Assembly (NCBI GenBank): GCA_015350385.1
Contig: WNKI01000001.1
Coordinates: forward strand, 6,357,410-6,421,409
Length of the DNA: 64,000 bases
Source of the DNA: Aculops lycopersici
Lineage: Eukaryota; Arthropoda; Arachnida; Trombidiformes; Eriophyidae
Direction of reading: 5' to 3'
Position 1 is the stretch's first letter; the number at the start of each line of letters is the position of its first letter. The notes beneath the pieces were generated by a model. It worked only from the letters and a program-made list of their open reading frames with translations. It had not been told where the DNA came from and did not search any database. Position numbers and translations under genes: made by a program. Below are positions 1 to 13,000 of this stretch, one piece after another.

Positions 1-32
<32 letters not shown>

Positions 33-3000
33 CATACACAAAAGCAACAACAACCACCATTATGACAGGCGTCGCAATTGGACCATTTGGCGCCCCAAAA
101 GATGATGTGCTGTAGAGGCGGTGGTTGGGCGATTTGCACCCTAAACGATTCCGCGTTCTGTGCTGCCTGCACGATGCCACTTTCAGGTGCATAGTCTCGG
201 GTTTTCGAACGATTTAGGATGACTCGCGCTGAGGTAATTGAACTAGACTCACCTGAGCCGCAACGCAAAACGCATGATGCATAACAACAAACTCCACTCC
301 TGCGCCAGCTGATCCTATTTCAAATCAATTTGATGGACTCGCTCTCGTTTGAGCTCGCTAATGCATTCGATCGACAGGACGGCCGCGCAACTTGCCTTTT
401 GATAGCAAAGTTTAGCTGCCCGCCGGCCGGCCACCCGATTGACGTTTGGACATTTGATCGGCCGCGAGTAGCGCGCTCGCGCAGCTGCCGGCTAATGGCC
501 TACCTGGCTACACGTATTGCTCGCAGGTTGCCACTTGATTGACAGCGAGCTAAGCTTTCTAATTCTGGGCTCCGAGATGCAGCCGAACGAAGGGATGGAC
601 ATACATACAGACAGACAGACAGACAGACAGATAGACGACACGTAACTTGAAGCGATCAAGCTGACGGACCGGAAGTGCTCGATAGGCGCAGGTGATGAGT
701 TGTCGTCGCTTTGCTCAATGCTAAACGCTAAACGCGCAACGAGCAACGCCACTATTGCTCGTGCCTAATGGTTCGGCATCGAGTTCACCGTCTAGCAACT
801 TGGGGCGTTGGGCATAAGAGACGAGAGAGTTCAAGTTTCGCAACTTTGCAACCTCGTTTAGCTTGATTTTGCGCAAAACGATAAAACCCTGTCTGTAGAT
901 TTTCACCCCTAAACGTAGTATCCATCCAACCATTCATTAATTTATCTGTCTATCAATTGCTAACAGTATTACAATGCCCGAACAATTTTCTGCTCAACTT
1001 TTAAGCTAGCTAAGAAAAATACTCTCAGTCGCACAAAGAACTCTTGTTTTTTGGCGCCATAAGCTGCAGGCACTGTAGACGATAACGATAGTACCGAGTT
1101 CACGGGTTGGCAAGGGCATTTGTAACTCAGGTCTAGCCAGTGAGTGTGACAAGGAAGCAGCTATAGCTACTACTACTACTTCTAATACTTCTACTACTAG
1201 TATAGCTGATGCCAGAAGAAGGCGGTGGAGGCGACAAGGGCACAGGTAGCAGGCAACAGGTTGCCGCGGCGAGCGAGCTAACTCGCGTTCGCTCGCGCAA
1301 CTCGCGCGTTCTTGTCTCCAAAGCAAAGGAACGAGGTCAATGACTTTGCGGCTACGGCAACCGATTAATCGTTGTCGATGGCAACAAGTCGCTGCTGCTG
1401 CTTCAATTGTGAGAAAGAAAAAACTCTCGTTGCTTGCGCTCAATCGAGACCTCGACACCTGAGACAGGTAAAAGTCTCGCTGCTTTTAGCAGGCGTCGCA
1501 TAACTCGCGCGCGAACGCGCGCACTTAGCCCACCAAAGGACACAGACGCACACTCGTCGAAACAGCGAGCCAGCTAGCTAGCTTGCTGGCTGGCTGGCTG
1601 GCTCGCTCGCTCGCTCGCTGACGGCAACAGGTTGTTCCTGGATCTCGTCATCGTGGAGCAAAGTGGTTTTGTTGAGTGAGTTCGGCGAGCTAATAGTAGT
1701 AGTAGTAGTAGTAGTGGTAGTAGTAGTAGTATTAGTAGTAAGAGTAAGAGTAGGAAGGTAACAACAACATCAGGCGAGCTGCGCGCTACAGGTAGTACCT
1801 GCGGCTTGTTGGTTTGTTAGCTGACTTATCGTCGTGGACGTCGCCGTCATCCTCGCCGCCGCCGCCGCCGCCCCTACCGCCGAACTCTCGCCTCAGTCTC
1901 GTGGCGGTAGTAATGGGAATACTAGTAGTTGAGGTGGGCCACAACAGCAACAGCAGCAACAGTAATGGTTCTGATCTAAACTCGTAACTCGCTTGGCGAC
2001 GCGCGACTTTTCACGTGAACTTGAACTCTCCTTTTTGTCGTCTCTCTTTCCGGACGAGTTTTTTCGTCTCCTTGGAATCGCAGTGGCGAGATTTTAGTTA
2101 CCACCCCAAAGGGTGCGAAGGGGGGAGGGCAAATAATTTAGTCCAGTGATACTGTGCATTTGAAAGCGGGGGCGTCACTGTGCACAGCTGGATCCGAGCC
2201 CGCCGAGCGCTGACTCAGAGTCGCTCGAGTTGGCCTAAACGAGTTTGGCCAAGCCCAGCGCGTCCGCTGAGTTGAGTCTCTCTCTCTCTCTCCCTCCATA
2301 TATATGCCTTTGTGCTTGCGATTTGAGTCGGCCCAAGTGTGCAGGTTTCTTGAGTCGTGAATATGGATGGCGAGGCATTACGTTAGGCCGATTAAACTTT
2401 TCGCCCTAAACTAAATTCCTGCTCCCGAATGCGACTTAACTACAGTATTTGCCACGAGAAGATACATGTAAAAGTGGCCACTCAATAATTGTGCACCTGA
2501 ACAAGTTTAGCCTGCTGTAACTCTCCGCTGCAATGCGATGCAGATTGTTACAGCAGCTTAAGCCGATTAGCAGGCCAATTATTGTTCGAGATCATCACAC
2601 TCAGGTTAATCAATCTCTCTGGTCACGGGATCAATTTTATCATTCTTCCTTTCTATCTTTCATCTGATTGTTTGCCTTTCATCGCCTCTATATATATAGA
2701 GGCGATTCAGTGACCCCGACAAGAATTTTGTTGCCACTGCTAAGCGGTCATTCTGGCGCCGCACTATAGCTGGCCGGCCACTTCCGTCCGTCAAATGCGC
2801 GATCATGCGCGGCCGGCTGATGGAAGTGATGACGATAAAGCAACCGCATGACCGGCCTATCATTTGAGGCATCATCATCACCAGCGACAACAACAACAAC
2901 AACAACACACAACGCCCGGCTTACCTGAGAGCTCACCTGAGATTGTTGGAAGCGAGAGAGCAGTCGCATTATTTAGCTCGCAACCACTAGTTAGTAAGCT

Positions 3001-5720
3001 GGTCGTCCATAATAATGAGCAAAGTTTGGTGAGCAAAGCGAGCAGCCAAATTGATCGGCTCAGCAACTGGCGGCTTGTTTGCTCTTCAGATGGCAAATTG
3101 TTTCCCATTTGCGCCTCGCCAGTCGCGTCCTCGAATCGTCAGTTGCGCCCCTTAAGTGAGCAAGAAACACTCACTAGTACTGACACAAACTGGCTAACCG
3201 AAACAACAGAAACACTGGCGGCGGCGGCGTCGCAGGCAAAGACGACGAGCTCTTACAGCGACAACAACAAGCACCACAGGCAATAGCGTTGGTCGCGGTC
3301 GTGGTATCATCTCGCGCTTAGGGAGGAGGCAAGGGACAAAAGCAACAGGCTGTCGACTGACTGCCTGGCTAGACTCTAGTGCGAGTCTAGCCAGTTGTTA
3401 GCGTTGGTGCAGAAAGGAAGAGACGCGACGAGCACAAAGGACGCGCTTTTGGCGCCAAGCTCAAGGTCGGCGAAGGACACGCGTTGTTGCATTGTCGTTG
3501 TCGTGGTCGCGGTCGCGGTCGCGGTTGCAAGCTTGGTGTTGAATAAAGCTGAAGCCTCTAGCTACGTGCAAGGATCAAGTGAGCAATGCAAAGGCAAGAG
3601 CTCGCTTCGCACCGAGCTGCTAGCGCCGCCATCGGCTCTGAACTCACTTGAACCCGACCGACCGGCTGGCTGATCATTCATTCGTTTCAACGTTTCCACT
3701 GCTGCGCCTTTAGGTGGCAAAGTGAGTTGTTTTGTTGTGTTTCGCTTTCCCCGTACAATTCTCTCAATTTCAGCCCAGCTTTACATTGCATCAACTTTGC
3801 CAGAGACGCACGTTAATTGGTCGTCTAGCTAACTTTCAGTCTGGCTTATGATCTCGACAGAAGCTGTGAGGCGCACAGAAGCCAGCAGAGGCTCGTTGGC
3901 GACATGCGCCAACAAATTGCAGCGCCAACGACTCCAAGTTTCGTTGTCGTTGTCGCTGTCGCTATCTTCCCTCTCCTCCTCCTGCTCCTCCTACAACTAC
4001 AACTACAACTAATCCTACTCCTACTCCTACTCCTACTCCTACTCCTACTCCTACTCCTACTCCTACTCCTACTCCTACTCCTACTCAAATAAAGAAATTA
4101 AGTGAGCAACACGTCCGAGTGCGCAGCTCGCGCTTTGCTCTCCTCGCCTCCCTCAGTCGACTGGCCACCGAACATCGCGATGTGCACTTGTTGGCTTTGG
4201 TCTCGCTCGCTTAGACTCTCGCGCTCTCCTCTGATCTCTTCCTCTTAATCGCAGTCGTCGCAGTCGTCGTCGTCGTCGTTGTCGCGTGTCACTTCCATTT
4301 GGTCTGATAGACTCACTACAAACACAAACTAGCACCACTAGTAGCAGTAGTCACATAATAGGTGCTCGTTGTGCCAGCAGTCGTCAGTCGGCAGTGGAAA
4401 TCTAAATCCAAATCGAGTTTAGTCTAAAATCGTCTTGCCTACCGGACGGCGAGACAGTCGCAATGTTTTCACAATCCGCAGACTACCAAATTAATGTCGT
4501 CGTCGTCGTCGTTGTCGCAGCCGCCAATGAACTAGTAAATGTAGCGACTCAATGTTGTTAGTCAATTAGCGCAATAAGCTCATCAATCTTGCTCAAGTCG
4601 GCTCGACAATTTCGTCCCTCACTCCTGCAACTCGAGCTTGCCAATTGCTCCCCCGTGGCGGCTCTGCAAATTTTGCCCACTTTGCCTCAATTACCTTTCT
4701 TAATTTAAGCGCCCAGTTGGCAAGCAACAGCTCGCCAACTGGGCGATTGAAGCGAAGTCTTTAGTTTTAGTTTCTGTCGCCATCGTTGTCGCTGCCTTCG
4801 TCGTCGTCGCGAGCATAAATCACAGATAGACCAAAGCTACTAGTTCTATCGAGAGTGAGGATGGCTGAGCTGCCATTAAATCGACTAAAGGTAGACTGTC
4901 GGCTCAGTAGCGACTGATTAGAGGATGTGATTGAATTGATCGTTATGGTAGTTGAGGTTGAGGTTTAAGTTTTGGCAGGTAGACGTTTGGTGTCGAAGGT
5001 GAATCGATTATTTGATTATTAGTTAGTCGAGAACTCGTTCGCCTTCCGCCAACAGTCACGAGCACCACATGTTGCTCCTACTTCCGACTCACCCACTTCC
5101 GGTTAAAGAGTCGACCAAGAGTAGCCAAGTCGGCGACGACGACGATACTTGTCTCTTGAAGGAGAGCTCAAGTGGTAAGCTCGCGAACTACCTGCTTGCC
5201 TGGTAGATTAACTGGCTTGTTAAGCTAGCAATCCATAACAAGAGCACATCGCGCGACTTGTAGTTTTGGCCGTGGATCTCAAATGTCAGTGCATTCCGCT
5301 CATTAAAGCCGCACAGGTGAACTCTGCGCAATTATCTCGCCATCTCCCTCGTCCTTAATTTTCAGCTTGCTCCTCCATCCGTAGAACGATCTTAGGACGT
5401 GACAAGTCCAATCGCAACTGGACTGAACTTTCGCACAACCTATACAACAGGTACACACGAATGACCACTCGTTGGACGCTCGGCCGGGCCAAGCCGGCCT
5501 ACCGGCTGGCAGGTGGGCGCGCATTTACAGTTGCTTACAATTCCGGCCCAATAAACTAGATCTCTGACTTTGTATCGTAATATTTTGCGAATGCGTCGCT
5601 GAACTTCATTTATTTTTCTCTCGCTGGCACCGCGAGTCTGTTTGGCGCCGTCTGCGGTCGCTTTTCTCGCTTGCACCTGCGCTTCTTAGGCTCGCGCGCC
5701 TCTTGACCCTCGTCTCATAT
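1..5720. other. Gene-poor, repeat-rich intergenic (or long intronic) DNA
   Basis: I find no reading frame with recognisable protein features here. The sequence is CpG-rich and packed with short tandem repeats: CT at 1-29, GACA at about 608-630, TAG/GTA at 1692-1740, GCC at 1855-1872, CT at 2277-2292, and a TCCTAC hexamer array at about 4012-4086. Short open frames over these arrays translate to Ser/Arg or Leu runs, as repeats do. Exact copies of AAGTGAGCAA lie at 3154, 3577 and 4100. The texture matches that of the alpha-galactosidase introns further right, so this could be intron of a gene outside the window; the sequence does not decide. Confidence 0.6.
4012..4086. repeat. TCCTAC hexamer microsatellite
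   Basis: About twelve near-perfect copies of a 6-bp unit (TCCTAC). Its translations are Leu-rich on one strand and Ser/Arg-rich on the other. These are repeat artefacts rather than genes. Confidence 0.9.
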
Positions 5721-5722
5721 CC

Positions 5723-7186
5723 GGGCCAGTTTTGTCGCCACTAATTAATAAGATTAAAAATGATAATGTCTAGACGACAGGTGATTTTTACATTGAACTT
5801 TCGCTCTTTTCTGACCCTTCGGGGTCATGGTTTTCGTTTCCAACCCTCGATTTCACTTCATTTCCACTTGTTCTTCCGCAAAATTCTATTCATCACTCGC
5901 GTCAAGACCGCTATTTAACAATGAAAAAAACTACCAAGCAACTCGCCAACGACGTCGTTAAGCTCACGCAAGAGGGCCTCACGTCGAGGGCTTTAGCTGC
6001 CCGACTAGGCATCGGCAAGTCGACCGTCAATCGCATCCTTAAGGAGCGAGATGTCAACGTCGAAAGATCCGTCGGCGGCCGACCAGCTAAGCTCAGCGAG
6101 CTAACCAAGCGCAATATTGCCCACTCACTCAATGCAAATCAAGCAGATAGCGCCGCCGAAGCAACCAAGAAGTTTATTACCAACTGGAATCAAGCTAATG
6201 AGAATAAAGTCCAGTTCAGCGCGCAAACAGTCCGCCGTGGACTCAGAAGTATTGGCTGGGGCGCCAAAAAAGTTATCAAGAAGCCGCTTGTCAGCATCAA
6301 GAATCGCCGAGCTAGACTCCGCTGGTGCCATGCACATGCCCAGTGGACTGTCGAAGACTGGAAGCGAGTAATCTGGTCAGATGAAAGCAAATTCAATCGA
6401 GTCTCGAGCGACGGCAAGCGCTATGTCTGGGTCCCGCTAGACAACGAAGACCAAAGCAAGCGCTTTGCTGAGACAATGAAGTTTGGCGGCGGAAGTGTAA
6501 TGGTGCACGGGATGTTCAGCTGGCTTGGTGCCGGCAAACTTACACAGATCCACGGACTCATGGACAGATTCATGTACCGAGACATATTGCAAGCTGGTCT
6601 CATACCAACAATCCAAGCATGTGGAATATTACCTGGCATGCCGCAAGCGGAAGACATCATATTTCAGCAAGACAACGACCCAAAGCACAAATCAAAATTA
6701 TTAAAAACTTGGTTCGCAGATAAGAAGATCCACCTATTAGATTGGCCCTCTCAATCGCCAGACCTCAACCCAATCGAGAACTTGTGGGCCATCATCAAGC
6801 GGCGCCTCGCCAAACGACCAAGACCAAGGAGTGTTCAAGAATTATGGACAAATATCCAGGAAGAATGGGCGAACATATCAGTAGAAACATGCCAAAACCT
6901 TATTGAGAGCATGCCAAGACGAATAGCGGAGTGTATTAAGCAAAAAGGAAGACCAACAGGAACTTGAAGAGGAAGCAAAAAAACTGGCCCAATGGCCCAT
7001 ATCAATAAAATTCAAGCTAAAATCAATTAGGCCCCAGCGAGAGAAAAAGTCGAGTTCGAATTGAGCGGTCGAGAGATGTGAGCGTGCGAGTTCAAAATAT
7101 CAGATTCATTCGTGTTTTCATTTTCGAGTTATTACGAACTTTATTTGACGCAACCTCTATTTGGGCCAGTATTGTGAGCCACTGTA
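5723..7186 (+). mobile_element. Tc1/mariner-type DNA transposon, ends only partly resolved
   Basis: This interval surrounds an intact DD34E transposase gene. A GGGCCAGT(T/A)TTGT motif occurs at 5723-5742, in inverted form (AAAACTGGCCC) at 6980-6990, and again at 7163-7184. The last copy, read on the minus strand from 7186, begins TA then CAGTGGCTCACAAT, which is the usual start of a Tc1-like terminal repeat beside a TA target site. The left copy has the same orientation as this right end instead of being inverted, so it is not a normal left end. The left-hand and inner-right copies do form an inverted pair of 11 or more bases. True boundaries are uncertain; the left end may be lost, rearranged or belong to a second copy. 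Confidence 0.6.
5921..6967 (+). CDS. Tc1/mariner-type transposase (DD34E), intact
   Basis: A 348-residue cut-and-paste DNA transposase. The N-terminus holds a helix-turn-helix (about 5-45; TSRALAARLGIGKSTVNRIL), a GGRP linker at 52-55 and a second DNA-binding helical region (about 58-115). The catalytic triad is complete: D154 in IWSDESKF, D251 in FQQDNDPKH, and E286 in DLNPIENLW. There are exactly 34 residues between the second Asp and the Glu, so this is the DD34E (Tc1-like) class. Length is normal for the family and there are no stops or frameshifts, which suggests a recent arrival. The ATG at 5921 is the first Met and precedes the helix-turn-helix. Such enzymes act in the nucleus, binding element ends and inserting at TA. 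Doubt concerns only the element ends. Confidence 0.95.
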   Translation: MKKTTKQLANDVVKLTQEGLTSRALAARLGIGKSTVNRILKERDVNVERSVGGRPAKLSELTKRNIAHSLNANQADSAAEATKKFITNWNQANENKVQFSAQTVRRGLRSIGWGAKKVIKKPLVSIKNRRARLRWCHAHAQWTVEDWKRVIWSDESKFNRVSSDGKRYVWVPLDNEDQSKRFAETMKFGGGSVMVHGMFSWLGAGKLTQIHGLMDRFMYRDILQAGLIPTIQACGILPGMPQAEDIIFQQDNDPKHKSKLLKTWFADKKIHLLDWPSQSPDLNPIENLWAIIKRRLAKRPRPRSVQELWTNIQEEWANISVETCQNLIESMPRRIAECIKQKGRPTGT

Positions 7187-9974
7187 TGGCGCATGTGCCC
7201 GCTAATCAGCATGAGAACAGCAGCATCAGCTGGCACTTGGACACGTAGGCTTTTCTCAGTTTCCACCGTTGCAACCTATTCGATTTTGTCAGGCGCGTAA
7301 ATGGATATTTCCGCCAGTTTGAACTTCAAAGTGCGAATCTAAATCGTGGTTTTCTTCGTGGTCGTAGTGGTAATCGTAATCAACGAGCGAGGCAACTGAG
7401 ACTAAGACTGAGACTGTGACTAACTTCACTCCCACCTCACTTGTCGCAATCGCGATAAACGAGCCGGGCAAACGTCCTGTTGGCCGCCGGCGACGATGAC
7501 TACCACAACCAAGTCGGCAGAAGAATCCGACGGGAGAAAACGATTCGAGTTGGGAAAACATGGAGATCAAGACGAAGAGGAGGATGGAAACAAATCGAAA
7601 GCAAGTTGCGCTATTTCCAAGTCTTGTCGTCTTCCTTCAGAGTCGCTCTTTTTCCTTACCTTTGCGCTAGTCTAACGACGACGACGACGACGACGATAAT
7701 TATGTTTATTAAGATTATGATGAATTCTCCCTCGTAGTTCTTGTGCCTTACGCGGCGAACAGATGAACAAGTGGTTGCTCGTCAACTTGAGGGATTGCAA
7801 ATTCCTGTTACAAAACAACATAGGCACAACTAACATCACTATCAGATGATGAGGATTTGGACGCCAACGTATCGCCCTCAGCCAGATAAGTGGACACCAA
7901 ATTTCCTCTCTTTTCCACATGCTCCACTATACCACGACGAGTGCCACTTTAGCTCTCGACCAACCGCCAGAAGTCAATCGCCCACCATTCCATTGGGCTT
8001 GTAAGAGTGGCTCGCGCGTCCGTAGTCGTTGCGTACAGATGGATGAGCGCCCAAGTGGCGCCTCGGCCAATCAAGTTGATTGACTTGTTAATTACCCGAC
8101 TGCGCTCGACTTGTGTGGTCGGTAGAAGGAAAGAAAGAAAGAGAGATGCAAGGTAGAAAAAGGGACACTTTTTGAAAGGGTTTCGAGTTTCAACAAACAA
8201 CAGGTGGCCAGCAGTGGGCGAACCAAGCAAACTAGGCGCAGATTAAAAGTTAGCTAACCAACAAAACTTAACGACGAAGCGTTGAGTTCAACCATAAAAC
8301 TCCAGGCACAAGACGACGGTTACAGACGACTGTTTCAGTTTATGTGAGACTTGTGAGTGATTCAAAGGTAAATAGAAACAGATAAGGAGAGAGAGAGACG
8401 AAAACTTGAAACAATGTTGCAAATTGCCGAGAGTTATACAGACAAACGCCTCGGGGTAGAGGTGGCAGTTTTTTGTTGCTCATAATTTGTTCATTCATTT
8501 GTACGACGACGGCGACAGCCGCAGCCGCAACAGCAGCAACAGCAGATGCGATAGCTATCTGCAGGCAGCTTATCATAGGTGAGGTCTCAACTATACTAAG
8601 CTGACTGCTCACTTTAACTCATTTCACTTAACTTGGCTTCACCTGCCGGATTGGCATGTACCATGTGCAGCCAATCCCGAAATTTTGCAAAATTTAAATC
8701 TAAGCAACTGAGCAACAACAAGTTATATGGTTGCGATGCAGTAGCAGCGAGAAGAAATACTAACTTTGCGACAAATTTCCATCACTGCAGGATGGATCGA
8801 ATCAGACGCTATCTTTAAATTGTGCAAATTTTTTTGCTCTGGCAAGTGTTCGGTGCACTTAAAGGCATTAGCGCAGCGGCGGCGGCAACAAACTATTTGT
8901 CGCTTCTGCGGCCGTCGACTTTTGATGAGGCTCCCCAGGAGGAAAAGAGAGGAAAGTCCATTGCCTCTTTCTTCTCTCCGGCCTTCATTCAGAGAGTGAA
9001 GCTAACCCGATTAACCTGCCGCCGATGAGCAGAACCGAGAGCGGCGCGCCCGAGTGCTGATTGGGGCGCGCCGGGAATTCTATGCCGGCGCGGGTCGGGT
9101 GAAGTGCGCTTCCCTGTGTTGGTTGTCTGCCCACTCTGCTCTGTTAGTTTGCTTCTCGGGCGGCTGTTCGGGCGGCGAGTGTGAGCAACGAGTTGCTCAA
9201 ATTTGAAACAAAGTATCAGCGCACCTCTCCGCCAGTTGGCGTAGTAGACTTGGCGGCAATAGCAATGGCAAGATCGATCTCTAGTGGCGGCCAGAGGAGT
9301 TTAGTGTTAGTACATGTCGTTGCGACAAACAATGGTGTGTCGTGTTGCGCAACTCCGTCGTCCGCTCGACTGATCGTTCGCTTGGCAAGCGAGAGTTTTT
9401 GCCGCCATCTCAACCGCGCTAGGTAGATGGCGAGCTAAAAGTCATGGCAGCTGGCAAGATATAAAGTCGCGCAAAAGCCAGCGAGCAAACTCTAAACTCC
9501 ATCGTTGGTGTCCAATGCTCAGTGGCAAAAAGCGAGCTAGTGGCGGTGGCGGTGGTGGTGGTGGCGATAAAGGATGGCTTTAGGCACATGATATAATATA
9601 ATAGAGTTGTTAGTTGCGAAATTAGTGTATCTTATTCACGGGAAACGAGGATCAAGTGATTTGCAAGCTCCCGCGGCGACGAGATTCTCAATCAGACATA
9701 CAAAGTTGCTGCTTCGTCTGCTATGTGTACGCGAGGGGCCGTCATCGCCGGCGCCGCCGCCGCAATGCGATCAAGTGAGCAGCTGGCGGCTGCAGTTGGC
9801 GCGACCGACGCCACTCCAACTGCATTGTGGAATATCAAGGCGCACAAATTGACGTCACGAGGCGACCAACGCGCTTTCTGTGTCAGTCTCTCGTTCGCCT
9901 GTTCGATGAGTTAGGCCAACTCGTCGTAAAGTTTAGTTGCCGTCGCTGATGTTGTTGTCTGTAGCGCAACAATG

Positions 9975-9976
9975 AG

Positions 9977-10049
<73 letters not shown>

Positions 10050-10050
10050 G
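9975..10050. repeat. AACAGC/CAG microsatellite
   Basis: A run of about twelve AACAGC-type hexamers preceded by CAG trinucleotides. It is not part of any frame I can support. Confidence 0.9.
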
Positions 10051-13000
10051 ACAACAACAACAACAACCTGAAGATCCTAGTGAACTAGAGTAATGGACGC
10101 TCTGGCAAAATTTTCATTCAAAATTAGATCTCCGAGCAGAGGAGACGCCACGAGTTAGTGAGACACCGCGAAATCAGACGCGAGAGCTGAACCCAAAAGA
10201 GAAAGAGAGGAATTTAAATTTTGCAAACGCGGCCTTTTGTTAGAAGCGCAGGCTTGTGTGTTTGTTGATACCGTTTTTATTCCATTGTGTCGCCTTTCTA
10301 ATGTTAACCGTGTCATTGTTGGTGTTGCTGTTGTGCCACAATTTTGTGCACAACATAAACATCAGCGACAGCATCCATATCTTCTTCTGGGGCGCCACCG
10401 CTAGCCCCGGCCATTGGCGTAGTTTGTAGTTGGGTCCACTGTCACTGCTGGTTTGTGGCCCAGATTTGAGCCGCCACCGCCGCTGGTTCCCTCTGGGCCG
10501 GCGGGATCTTTCTATGCGCTCGCTGGCAGTTTAGTTGGGCGGAAATGAGGCGGCGCTTGGTTGTGCGCTAGTGGCCGCGGTCGTGGCCGTGGCCGTGGCA
10601 TATATAACAGATGCAAATCAATTTCCCATTCATCGAACGGACGGCCGCCGCAACCAAACGACCGACCAGCCAGCTAGCCAAGTGGAACCGCTTACGCGGT
10701 CCAAGGGTAAACCTGCAGCTTGAACCACCCAACTTCTTCCCGATGGCGATCCTCTAATTCGAGCGCAGCAAAGTGGCTGCCAGGTGAGTTTGTTTCGCCA
10801 GGAAATTGCAACAAGTTTTGCGTGGCCTTCGAGGGACCAACAGGCGAGTTGGACAGGAAATCGCACCAGTGGGTCAAATTCCTTTGCGGGGGTCGCACTT
10901 AGGCTCAGGTATGGGGCAGAAGTTGTTTTGGGTTTAGGGGGGGGGGAGTTGTCGCAACATTTTCTCCACATTTGCTCACTGGTAGTTTTTTGTCACAAAC
11001 CGTACTATTGACTGAACAGATGAGCTGATTTCCCTTGGAATGTGGCCCTAAATTTGGGCGCATATCCGGATACTGAATCACTGGTGCTCCTATCGGTGTT
11101 CTGTTGCTCGCTACACGCGTCGCTTCATTCGCAGCCAACACTCGAACTACCTGACAGAAGCCGGCTCGTTTGAGTTGGGGCAAAACGTAACACGCGCGCG
11201 CACTTCCTGTGTTACGCTCGCTTACCTGGTTGCTGCGGCGGCGGTGTGCCTTATGGCGTCGCATTCCTTTGAGCCAAAAGGTGGACCAGGTGGTTGTTTT
11301 GCCCCTTCTTAGGTCATCAGGTAGTTGGGTGAAAAAAGTGAGAGAGAGAATTGAAAGTTCGGAATGCAAAGTGGCGGCGCCGTAAAACTTTAGCTCCAGA
11401 TGCGCAAAGTCCTCCTATTCACTTACGCAATCAAACTTCAGCTATCAAATGCAAGGCGCTAACTAAACCGATGAGCGCCAAACGACCGCGCCGCCACTGC
11501 TGTTTCCGGCGACGCGTGCCGCCAGTCGGCCTACTCACCCTCGAGAGCCAAGTGTCTGCTCGGTGGTTGAGAGAACGGGGAATGCGCCGCCGCCCCTCGC
11601 ACCTGAGCGTTAGGTGCGAGGGTTGGTGGTTGCTTTTGTTGCTGTTGCTATCGTGGTTACGTGCAGAGTGGCTGGCCAGGTAAATTGGTTAGTGCTTTTG
11701 GCGCTAGTGGCAACATTCTGATTGAATTTGCGTCGCACCGTCACCGTGGCTGCTAATTCCGCACAATCACACTGACTTCCATCGGGTTCCAGTTAGTGGG
11801 CCGAGTTTTTAGGCCAGATGTTGCGTCGCTAGTCTGGTCTCATCTCGTCTCTCGCGGCGTTAGTGTGATTTGCTCTCGAGTCAATTTGGTCTATTTGCAT
11901 GCCTCTCTGTCTGGCCCGCAACCAGCGGCAGCCTAATACACACAACTCCAGTGCTAGTGGCCCGACTGACTGACTGACTGACTGGTAATGCTTTGCTCTC
12001 GCGATAAAGCGCGCATCTAACATATATATATTCGTATATATACGTTAGATATATACGAATGCGCTGCTCGCACAAAACCAGCTCTTTCTATGCCTCTTTC
12101 GTTGAATGGTGCGCTGGACTAACGAGTTTTATTATTGTATGCAACACGGAGGTTAGACCGCAATCCAGTTCTCGGTCTGGCTTCGCGCTTTCACCTCCTC
12201 TTTATTTCTCTAAGACTTTTGTTAGCATCACGACAACGAGAGCCAAATTGATCAAGTGTATCGCGAATCGCTAGTCGCAAACGAGCAGTAGTTTCCGGCG
12301 CCGTCGCCGCCACTGACCTGCCAGCGACAATCCTGGCTTCAGGCGCAAGGTCATCGGCGAGGTCACACTTGTTCTCCGGCTCCCAATTGGTGGGCAGTGG
12401 GGCTTCCCATTGGAAGTCCTACTAGCGTCACTCTCTGAATGAATAGGACTGGCAAGGTGGGGCCAGCGCACTCTTACGTAACACCCGGAGGCGCACGTGC
12501 GCGGCCATTGTTCTAGCGCCATCGCGTTGATTCGCCAGCATCTCGTTAGGTGGGTTTTCGTGTCGCGCAGTTAGACCAACCGTCTAACTGCGTTGGCTGG
12601 TTGTTCGGCTAGTTGGTTTGGTTTGGTTCGGCTCGGAATGAGAGGAGAATCTCTGCCGTTGGCCTAAATGGTGCGAGAATTGGCAAGCTAGGCTCGACGT
12701 TCGGCGACTGCAGCTCTTGTGGCAACTCTGGCGCCGCCGGTCAGAGGGAGTGGCGGTAAGCGAGTTAGTGGTAATGGCACTGGCTTGTGCTCTTGCAAGT
12801 TAACGCACAGTGCAACGCGCGGTGCCAAGTTGGCACTGCGCGCTCATCTGCTCGCTTGCTCGCGGAAGTTTATGGAACGTTCCACGAGCTTGCCAGCCAA
12901 GCAACTCACTCTGTGCGGCAACTTTTTGGCGCAAGCTGGCGCTAGTGGGTTGCCTAGAAATGCGGCCCAAAGTGCGCTCCACAACTTTAGGCCGCACAAG

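Noticed and set aside
3846..4088. Arg-Ser repeat protein (SR-like)
   Set aside because: The Arg/Ser run is just the translated TCCTAC microsatellite.
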